From assembly GCA_023416575.1 (NCBI GenBank), contig JAEZHL010000370.1, positions 1 through 9,831 on the forward strand: a stretch of DNA of 9,831 nt, in the 5' to 3' direction. Source of the DNA: Pseudomonadota bacterium (GTDB lineage Bacteria > Pseudomonadota > Alphaproteobacteria > Rhizobiales > Hyphomicrobiaceae). The notes below the pieces were generated by a model. That model was not told the origin of the DNA. It worked only from the letters and a program-made list of their open reading frames with translations, and searched no databases. A program made the translations under genes and the position numbers. Every line of letters starts with the position of its first letter. Positions within the stretch are counted from its first letter, which is position 1. Positions 1-6,400 of this stretch are shown here, one piece after another.

Positions 1-1
1 C

Positions 2-151
2 CGCCAGCCCGCCGTGAGCAGGATGGACGCCGGACCTTTCTGGAATGCGTGGTCGTTTCAGAACGTTCCATGGCCGCTGGTAAGCAGGGGGGCTCTTGGC
101 GGGGCGACGGCCGAGCCGACGGTGGACCGCATCGAGCTGGATCGGCGTTAA
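2..151 (+). CDS. C-terminal end of an unidentified protein (5' partial)
   Basis: This frame is open from the window edge to a TAA at 149-151, giving 49 residues ending in PTVDRIELDRR. Nearly every codon ends in G or C, as in the clear genes further on. Another frame is also open here, to a TGA at 152-154, but its translation is Arg/Gly-rich and looks like a shadow. The visible part is rich in Trp (WNAW, PWPL) and has no membrane segment or motif I recognise. No function is assigned. Transcription of this gene probably ends at the intrinsic terminator about 165 bases downstream, which leaves a long structured 3' UTR. Confidence 0.55.
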   Translation, partial: RQPAVSRMDAGPFWNAWSFQNVPWPLVSRGALGGATAEPTVDRIELDRR

Positions 152-282
152 TCTGACGCTATCTGACTGCCGAGGTCGCGCGGAAAGACTTCCTTAAGCA
201 ATTTCAGACCCGTCATAGATTTTTTTCAGAAGCTGATGGAACTTTATCAGGGGATGCGCGTTACGCTCATGACCTGCGCCGG

Positions 283-294
283 CCCCCCCCCCCC
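283..294. repeat. homopolymeric tract of 12 C
   Basis: Positions 283-294 are twelve consecutive C. The tract lies in non-coding DNA about 150 bases upstream of the aldo/keto reductase start and in the loop of a predicted hairpin. Tracts this long are prone to slippage in replication and also to sequencing error. Confidence 0.9.
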
Positions 295-314
295 ACGCGC
301 GGGTCAATTCTAGA

Positions 315-342
315 GGGCACCCCTAGTGGGTGCCCTTTTTTT
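315..342 (+). terminator. intrinsic (Rho-independent) terminator
   Basis: GGGCACCC (315-322) pairs perfectly with GGGTGCCC (328-335) around the loop CTAGT. Seven T follow at 336-342. A314 can also pair with T336. It terminates + strand transcription, either from the partial gene ending at 151 or from a small RNA starting after it, and insulates the reductase gene downstream. Confidence 0.9.
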
Positions 343-447
343 ATGCCGTGACCCGCTAGGTCGGCGGCTCAGAAATCGGGGTTTGACTTCGCCGGCCCAG
401 CATCCGAAGGAATGGCCTTCTTCACTTAAAGAATGAGGCCTCTCCCA

Positions 448-1287
448 ATGAGTTCGATTCCGCATGTCTCCGCCAATGGCGCCTCGATTCCGGTCGTGGG
501 CTATGGCACCTGGCCGCTGAAGGGGGAGGAGTGTGCCCAGGCCGTGGCCACCGCCATCGCGTGCGGTTACCGTCACATCGACACGGCAGCCAAGTATGAG
601 AACGAGGCGGCGGTCGGGGAAGGGCTGCGCGCCAGCGGCATTGCTCGCGATGACGTGTGGGTGACGACGAAAGTCTGGTGGGACAGCATTGGCGAGGGAG
701 CGCTGCAACAGTCGGCTGAAGCGAGCCTCGCGCGGCTCGGGCTCGAGCAGGTCGACCTGTTGCTGATCCATTGGCCGAGCAAGACCATCCCGCTTGCCGA
801 GTCGATTCGCGCGCTCAACGACGTCAAGAAGCGCGGGCTGGCGCGCCATATCGGCGTCTCGAATTTCCCCTCACGGCTGCTCGACGAGGCCGTGGCGCTG
901 TCCAGCGAGCCGATCGTCGTCAATCAGTGCGAGTATCACCCCCATCTCGACCAGTCCAAGGTGCTCGCCGCATGCCGGCGGCACGGGATCGCGCTCGCGT
1001 CCTATTGTCCGCTCGGCCGCGGCGCCGTCGGTGGCGTGCTGGAGGAGCCCGTGGTCCAGGAAATCGCCCAGCGACTCGGGCGGACGCCGGCCCAGGTCGT
1101 GCTGCGCTGGCATATCCAGCAGCCGGGTGTGCTCGCTGTGCCGAAGTCGGGCAACCCGAAGCGCATAGCCGAAAACCTGGATGTTTTCGGGTTCACCCTC
1201 AATGAGAGCGATATGCAACGCCTGTCGGGGCTCGCCCGGCCCGATGGCCGGGTCGTCAATCTCGAGTTCGCACCCGAGTGGGACTGA
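448..1287 (+). CDS. aldo/keto reductase, DkgB (2,5-diketo-D-gluconate reductase) type
   Basis: A soluble NADPH-dependent reductase of 279 residues, the usual size for this family; it should reduce aldehydes or ketones to alcohols in a single (alpha/beta)8 barrel. The catalytic tetrad is visible: D45 and Y50 (HIDTAAKY), K75 (TTKVWW) and H108 (LLIHWP). The GVSNF motif is at 136-140. The C-terminal cofactor motif VPKSGNPKRIAEN (231-243) carries K233, S234 and R239, which favour NADPH. The end, FAPEWD, matches the DkgB subgroup. ATG 448 is preferred because GAGG (435-438) lies nine bases upstream; an ATG at 433 in the same frame would add five residues and has a poorer site. The true substrate cannot be read from the sequence; methylglyoxal and other small carbonyls are also used by relatives. 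It stands alone, between a terminator and a convergent gene, so it is probably not part of the polysaccharide locus. Confidence 0.93.
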   Translation: MSSIPHVSANGASIPVVGYGTWPLKGEECAQAVATAIACGYRHIDTAAKYENEAAVGEGLRASGIARDDVWVTTKVWWDSIGEGALQQSAEASLARLGLEQVDLLLIHWPSKTIPLAESIRALNDVKKRGLARHIGVSNFPSRLLDEAVALSSEPIVVNQCEYHPHLDQSKVLAACRRHGIALASYCPLGRGAVGGVLEEPVVQEIAQRLGRTPAQVVLRWHIQQPGVLAVPKSGNPKRIAENLDVFGFTLNESDMQRLSGLARPDGRVVNLEFAPEWD

Positions 1288-1299
1288 GCGCAAAGCTCG

Positions 1300-1331
1300 A
1301 GCTCCGCGCGCCTTTCAGGCGGCGCGGAGCT
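1300..1331. terminator. hairpin between convergent genes, probable bidirectional terminator
   Basis: AGCTCCGCGC (1300-1309) pairs perfectly with GCGCGGAGCT (1322-1331). GCC (1310-1312) and GGC (1318-1320) add three pairs around the loop TTTCA, with G1321 bulged. It lies in the 60-base gap between the reductase stop (+) and the DUF3131 stop (-). Neither side has a proper T tract, so it may act with Rho or as an mRNA 3'-end stabiliser. Confidence 0.6.
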
Positions 1332-1347
1332 GCTCTCGTATCGGGAT

Positions 1348-2604
1348 TCAGGCGGCGAGAGGCTTCCTGCCCCTCAAGGCGTACGCGACCGCCTCGAGAA
1401 TGGTGGCATTCGTGTTGACGTCGATGTTCCGCGACGGCTTGCCCGACGTTTCGTAAACGCCAGGATAGAATCCGAACTGCGGCGCGCGGGCATGCTGACG
1501 CACGTGCCGCCAGAGCTTCTCCGTGTAGGCGTCGGGACGGGTCGCAAACCAGAGGAACGCGGCCTTGCTGCTCACCATGCGGAACTTGGTCGCGAACTCG
1601 GGTGTGTCCCACTTCGCTTCGGTCTTCCAGGGATAGACCGTCCACGCCGACTCGCCCTGACGGGTGAGGTCATACCCCTGATAGGTGAACCAGGGCTCCT
1701 CATCGACGGGAGACTCAGACACGCAGGTGAGCCGTGACGTCTCCTCGTAGCGCCGGCGCTGGGCCGCATCGAGCACGTCCATGATCACCTGCCCGTACGG
1801 CGATGCGCCGAGCTCCACGCCCTCCGACAGGCTCGGCTCCGACGAAATCGGCCCGATTTTTCCAAGTGCCTCCAGGAATGCCCCGCGGGCCGCTTCGTTT
1901 GCCGACGGCAGCTCGCCCGATATCACCGGCGCGTGGTCCACGTTCCACAGCCGGTAGGCGCGCGAGACATAGAAGCGATAGATGTAGAATTCCGCCGCAG
2001 AGAGCTTGCCTCCCTTGATGCTGGAGATCTGGCCGCCCTGAACCGTCTTTGAAAGATCCCAGTAGCCGATGAGCTTACGCCCGCTGAGGCCCGGTGCATT
2101 GAGCTTATCGGCGGCGTGCAGCGCGACGAAGAGCCGTGCCGTGTCGGTGGCGTCATAGCCGGCTTCAACCGACTTTGCTGTATCGATGTTCGAGCGAAAG
2201 TTCGGCAGCCGGGCGCCGCGGAACTTGTAGTCTGCCTTTCTGATGAAGCTGTTCAGCCCCGCCATGCGCTTGGCATAGGTCGCATCATCGATGATGCCGA
2301 GGGTATGGGCGGAAATCGTCGCCAGGATGATCGAGCCGACGTCCCACATCGTAACGATGCGGTAGCTGCCGAAGCCGCCTCCCTCATGCCAGATGTTCGC
2401 CGGGACGAGTCCCGTCAGCTGAGGTCCGCGCTGCTCGAAGAACTGCCATGCAGTACGTGCATCCTCAAGCAACTCCTGACGCTGCTCCGGGGTTGGCCAT
2501 TGAGCTTCAGTGGCAGCAGCTGTGGCAGCGCCATACCCCAGGGATTTGGCCAGAGGTGGAAGGATAAGCCCCATTTGAAGGACTTTGCGACGTGTCAACT
2601 GCAT
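1348..2604 (-). CDS. Tat-exported DUF3131-type protein, putative polysaccharide-associated periplasmic enzyme
   Basis: A protein of 418 residues. The N-terminus MQLTRRKVLQMGL has a twin-arginine motif (R5, R6) followed by a hydrophobic stretch and an Ala-rich region to about residue 34, so export by the Tat pathway is likely. The mature part resembles the DUF3131 family: a central WD motif (W87, D88 in TMWDVGS) and a C-terminal block with FYPGVYETSG and the NTNATILEAVAYALRG sequence, which is the family's most recognisable part. DUF3131 proteins have no established reaction. An alpha-helical toroid like that of glucoamylase-type glycosidases is plausible, so a role on sugar polymers is inference. 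ATG 2604 is chosen because the six-codon extension to 2622 would start at TTG and delay the Tat motif; GGGGG lies about eight bases before this ATG. It is divergent from the anchored protein and synthase genes, a placement that suggests work on the same polymer. Confidence 0.8.
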   Translation of the reverse strand: MQLTRRKVLQMGLILPPLAKSLGYGAATAAATEAQWPTPEQRQELLEDARTAWQFFEQRGPQLTGLVPANIWHEGGGFGSYRIVTMWDVGSIILATISAHTLGIIDDATYAKRMAGLNSFIRKADYKFRGARLPNFRSNIDTAKSVEAGYDATDTARLFVALHAADKLNAPGLSGRKLIGYWDLSKTVQGGQISSIKGGKLSAAEFYIYRFYVSRAYRLWNVDHAPVISGELPSANEAARGAFLEALGKIGPISSEPSLSEGVELGASPYGQVIMDVLDAAQRRRYEETSRLTCVSESPVDEEPWFTYQGYDLTRQGESAWTVYPWKTEAKWDTPEFATKFRMVSSKAAFLWFATRPDAYTEKLWRHVRQHARAPQFGFYPGVYETSGKPSRNIDVNTNATILEAVAYALRGRKPLAA

Positions 2605-2687
2605 TCGTTTGCCCCCGTCCAAACCGGTACTCGAGTTCGCCGCCTGTCTAGCGCAACTTCCGGGCTACTAGGCCGCGACTCGGGTAT

Positions 2688-2698
2688 CGTCATTGACG
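2688..2698. promoter_or_regulatory. small palindrome in the divergent intergenic region, possible operator
   Basis: CGTCA and TGACG flank a single T, forming a perfect 5+1+5 palindrome. It lies between the divergent starts at 2604 (-) and 2741 (+), where a regulator could act on both genes. TTGACG at 2693-2698 could also be read as a -35 box, but no convincing -10 box follows. The site is short and could occur by chance. Confidence 0.25.
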
Positions 2699-2740
2699 TA
2701 GCGTAAATTTGCTGGCGGCCGGTGGTCATCGGCTGGCAGT

Positions 2741-3259
2741 ATGTCTACGCTGAGATGGGCGCACGCGAATGCAGGGCAGGCCGTGCAAAGAGAATTTCTC
2801 GTGATCGAGAATCGCCGGGGCGAACCAAGCCCCGGCAAACAGCAACGGCGATTGTTCGGAGGATGGTATCGCCTCCTCTGCTTCCTGCTCGCGGCTGCAA
2901 TCGCCGCCCCCGTCCTTTATTATTATTCTCGTACAAACGTCAGCTATTACCATACGGCTCTGGATATCAGCCCACATATAATCCCTTCAGAGACCAGATC
3001 GCGGAGCCCCGCTTATCTTTTCGGATTCGCACATGCAGCAATTGCGGGTTGTGAATTCATCCCCGGTGCTGGGTTCGATCGGCTTGCGGCCTCGGTGAGC
3101 GGCAACGAGAACGGTGTCGTGCCTGAAGACGTAAAAATCGGTTTCGGGGATTTCGGCCTGCTTCAACAGGCCAGGGGCACGGCGGCCGCATGTCATAAGG
3201 CGCATCAATTGCTCGGTTCACGTGCCGATCTGTATCAAGATGTGCTGAGACATCGCTGA
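2741..3259 (+). CDS. small membrane-anchored protein of unknown function
   Basis: I do not recognise this protein. It has up to 172 residues: a basic N-terminal part with RR at 36-37, one strong hydrophobic helix (about 43-62, ending in YYY), then a soluble domain of about 110 residues that should face the periplasm. The domain has two cysteines (about 107 and 148), which could form a disulfide, and ordered stretches such as CEFIPGAGFDRLAASVSG and DVKIGFGDFGLLQQARGT that look like a real fold. The start is uncertain: ATG 2741 has no clear ribosome site, and GTG 2783 or GTG 2801 (AAAGAGAA upstream) would still keep the helix. It is less GC-biased than its neighbours. It sits upstream of the synthase in the same direction, separated by 233 bases, so an accessory role in polymer synthesis or export, as small PgaD-like proteins have, is possible but unproven. 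Confidence 0.6.
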   Translation: MSTLRWAHANAGQAVQREFLVIENRRGEPSPGKQQRRLFGGWYRLLCFLLAAAIAAPVLYYYSRTNVSYYHTALDISPHIIPSETRSRSPAYLFGFAHAAIAGCEFIPGAGFDRLAASVSGNENGVVPEDVKIGFGDFGLLQQARGTAAACHKAHQLLGSRADLYQDVLRHR

Positions 3260-3282
3260 TTCTTTACCAGAGATTGCATGAA

Positions 3283-3308
3283 TAAAATTGGTATCAATTT
3301 TAAATTGA
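3283..3308. promoter_or_regulatory. overlapping A+T-rich inverted repeats, probable operator of the synthase gene
   Basis: TAAAATTG (3283-3290) and CAATTTTA (3295-3302) form a perfect 8-base inverted repeat around GTAT. Overlapping it, TCAATTT-T-AAATTGA (3294-3308) forms a second one with 7-base arms. AAATTG thus occurs in three alternating half-sites. The stretch is strikingly A+T-rich in a GC-rich region and lies 24 bases after the small gene's stop and about 185 bases before the synthase start. The A+T character and the CAATTTTA core recall Ros/MucR-type sites, regulators known to control exopolysaccharide genes in rhizobia. Which protein binds is inference. Confidence 0.45.
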
Positions 3309-3384
3309 ATTTCAGCGAGAAAGTTGTTCACCAGTAAATTATGAATCCAAGCCCCATCTGCCCCGCCAGGCTTAGGAATTGCTA

Positions 3385-3413
3385 AGCACCGCACGTCTTT
3401 GGGGGCGGGTGCT
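3385..3413 (+). other. hairpin in the synthase leader
   Basis: AGCACC (3385-3390) pairs with GGTGCT (3408-3413). GC (3391-3392) pairs with GC (3405-3406), with G3407 bulged, around a 12-base loop. CAGTTCCGCTTTT follows, so it could be a weak terminator for the upstream gene or a leader structure for the synthase mRNA. The nearby stretch CTTAG-n6-CTAAG (3371-3386) overlaps its left arm and could compete with it. Confidence 0.25.
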
Positions 3414-3492
3414 CAGTTCCGCTTTTGACTGACCGCAAATGTGGCAGCACCGCTGATCGGTTATTCCGACCGCAGGTGTTGGGGGCCGATTC

Positions 3493-6400
3493 ATGAGCAG
3501 TGAGTTCAACAATCCGATTTTCTTCGATCCGAAGGGTCGGCGTGGGGCTATATTCAGGTATGCCATATGGTCATCAAGTCTGGCCGGGGCAGCGATACTG
3601 CTGTGCTTTCTCTTCAGTATCATCGCGACCCCGAACCTGCCGGAATTGCGCGTAGCGCTGGATGCCAGCAAACTCCGCCCGGCGACGATTTTCTCTGGCC
3701 CGCTGTCGAGCCAGATCGCGCTCGATCTCAGTCAGCGGCGGAATGCGATCCCTGCTGAAACGGGGTCCGTGGATCGTTATGCCTTTTTCAATCATTGGGA
3801 TGAGAGCAGTTTCGCCTCTCTCCGGGAGCACGCCGATTCGATCGATGTCCTCGTGCCCGAGTGGCTGCATCTGTCGGGCTCGACCGGCGAGATTCGCCGC
3901 GATGACGGTAGAAGGGAAAATCACGTCCGCCTCTGGCTGAAGAAAACGGCGCCGCACATTCGGGTTCTGCCGCTCATCAACAACTTCGATCCGACGAACA
4001 GCCGCTGGGATGGGGAGGGCGTCGCTGAGCTCCTCGCGTCAGAGGAAGCCCGCGCGACACTCGTGCACAATCTCATCACTTTCGTCAGCGACGGCGCGTT
4101 CGCCGGTGTCGTCATAGATTTCAAGTCGATCCCCGATGCGGCGTTGGAGTCCTATCTCGGCTTCATTGATGAGCTGCGCCATGCCTTCGAGAGCCACGGC
4201 CTGCAGGTGAATGCAGTGCTCCCTGCCTACGAGACGCGGATCGAGATCGAGCGGCTTGCTGCTGCGGCGAACAAAGTCATTCTTCTCGCCTATGACGAGC
4301 ATTGGGAAGGCGGGGCCGAGGGGCCGCTCGCGCCGCAGGGTTGGTTCGAGGCTCAGCTCAAGGAGCGCTTCAAAATCGTCGATGGCAGCCAGATCGTGGT
4401 CGCCATCGGCTCATACGCCGTCGACTGGAGCAGCACTGGCGAAGGCCGTCGTCTCCCGGTCCCGGCGGCATGGGATCTCGCGGCTGAAGCGGGCGCCCAG
4501 GTCCGTTTCGATTCGACTGTGCTCAACCCGACGTTCGCATATCAGGATGAAACCGAGCGCCGGCACACCGTCTGGATGTTGGACGGAGTGACCGCCTTCA
4601 ATCAGATCGGCGCTGCGCTCGCCATGTCGCCGGGCGGAATCGCGCTGTGGCGCCTTGGGACGGAGGATCCGACTGTATGGGAGGTCTTCGGCCGCGGCCG
4701 CGAGCCGAACCAGACGACCGTCAGCCGGCTCGAGCACGTCGAGGCCAGTCGCGGGGTCGTCTACAAGGGCGAGGGCGAGGTCCTCAAAGCAGCCGACCGC
4801 GTCAGCGATGGACGGCGGACGCTCGAATACGATGCCCGCTACAACCTCATCACGAACGAGACGATGACGACGTTGCCTCGTTCAATGACCATCACACGCT
4901 GGGGGCACAGCACTGAAAAGCTGATCGCGCTGACATTCGACGACGGCCCATCGCGCACGTACACCCCGGAAATCCTGCGCATCCTGCGTCAGAAGGATGC
5001 CAAGGCGACGTTCTTCGTCGTCGGTGCCAACGCCGCGCTCGAGCCGGGCATCCTGCGCGCGATCTATGCGGACGGGCACGACATCGGAAATCACACGTTC
5101 ACGCACCCGAACCTGACAGAAATCCCGGCAGCTCAGCTGGACCTGGAATTGAATGCGACGCAGCGGGTGCTCGAATCGAAACTTGGCGTGCGCACCGTTC
5201 TGTTCCGGCCGCCGTTCGTGAAGGACGTTGAGCCCGAGACGCGGGATCAGGCTCGCACGCTCGTGTCGTCCGCAGCGCTGGGCTACATCACCATCGGCCT
5301 GAAGATCGACCCATTCGATTGGGAGCGGCCGGGCGCGCAGGAAATCATCAGCCGCACGCTCGATTACGCCACGGGGCAGCGCGGCAACATCGTGTTGCTG
5401 CACGATGGCGGCGGCGATCGCAGCCAGACCGTCGAGGCCCTGCCGCAGCTCATCGACGAGCTTCGCGCCCGCGGCTTCCGGCTCGTCACGATCAGCGAGC
5501 TGCTCGGCCTGTCGCGCGACGTCGTCATGCCGCCGCTGCCCGACGATGGGCGCTATGTGAGCTGGATCAACGGCCTCGGCTTCTCGCTTGCCCGTCAGTT
5601 GACCATCGCGCTCGGAGCAGTGTTTGCGTTCGGAATCGTCCTTGGCACCATTCGGTTGCTGTTGGTTGCGATCGCAGCGAAAGTGCAATCGCGGCGAGAT
5701 CTGAAGCGGATGGGGATCAACTGGAGGCCCCGTTCCACAACAGTGATCGTGCCCGCCTACAATGAAGAAAAGGTTATCTGCGACTGCATCTCCTCGCTTC
5801 TCAAGAGCCGCGGCGTCGAGTTCGACATCATGGTCATCGACGACGGCTCCTCGGACAGAACGTCCGAGGTGGCGCGGAAGGCGTTCGGCGATCACCCGCG
5901 GGTGAAAATCCTTCGCAAGCCGAACGGTGGCAAGGCGAGCGCCTTGAACTGGGCCATCGCGAGGACGGATGCGGAAATCTTCGTTGCGATCGATGCCGAC
6001 ACCCGGCTCGAGCCTGATGCCATCGCCCAGCTCGTACGCCATTTCGGCGACCACTCCGTCGGGGCTGTGGCCGGCGCGGTCTATGTGGGCAACACCTCGC
6101 GCCTGATGACCCGCTTCCAGGCCCTCGAGTACATCACCAGTCAGAACCTCGACCGGCGGGCGCTGGAGCTCGTCAACGGCATCATCGTCGTGCCCGGTGC
6201 GATCGGCGCCTGGCGGCGCAGCGCCGTCGCGCAGGTTGGCGGCTACGACACCGACACCCTGGCCGAGGATGCCGACCTCACATTAAAGCTCGAGCGCGCG
6301 GATTGGAAGGTGATCTGCGAGCCGAACGCCATTGCGGTGACCGAAGCGCCCGAGACGGTCGAGCAGTTTCTGAAGCAACGCTTCCGCTGGATGTACGGAA

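Larger units (their letters stand above)
271..342 (+). ncRNA. candidate small RNA or structured 3' UTR with a C-rich loop
   Basis: Two hairpins lie in tandem. The first pairs 271-279 (GACCTGCGC) with 297-305 (GCGCGGGTC): nine pairs including one G-U. Its 17-base loop holds 12 consecutive C. After an A/T-rich spacer comes the intrinsic terminator at 315-342. Small RNAs of alphaproteobacteria often present C-rich loops that pair with G-rich ribosome-binding sites, and this arrangement resembles them. No promoter could be fixed, so the 5' end is unknown. It could equally be the processed or unprocessed 3' UTR of the gene ending at 151. Both hairpins are seen in the sequence; the RNA gene is inference. 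Confidence 0.4.

Noticed and set aside
236..313. 25-codon + strand frame crossing the C tract (would encode PPPP)
   Set aside because: It has no good ribosome site and no protein-like content, and it spans the RNA stem. It cannot be supported as a gene, though a length change in the C tract would alter its frame.
383..388. TTGACT as a -35 box for the reductase
   Set aside because: At 16-18 bases downstream there is only GAAGGA-like sequence, with no plausible -10 box.
310..849. - strand open frame of 179 codons over the terminator and reductase N-terminus
   Set aside because: It is antisense to the reductase catalytic residues and includes the terminator; no recognisable content.
2116..2706. 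+ strand open frame of 196 codons over the start of the DUF3131 gene
   Set aside because: It is antisense to the Tat signal and N-terminal domain of a clear gene, and its composition has no protein-like order.
2863..2865. ATG directly after GGAGG as a strong start
   Set aside because: The frame it opens differs from that of the anchored protein and gives a short Arg/Pro-rich product ending at 3054; it is a chance ribosome-site match.
4882..6054. Long - strand open frame of 390 codons inside the synthase gene
   Set aside because: It lies fully antisense to the NodB and GT2 domains, whose motifs are intact on the + strand. Its translation is Arg/Asp/Val-rich with no recognisable motif, as expected for a shadow in GC-rich DNA.
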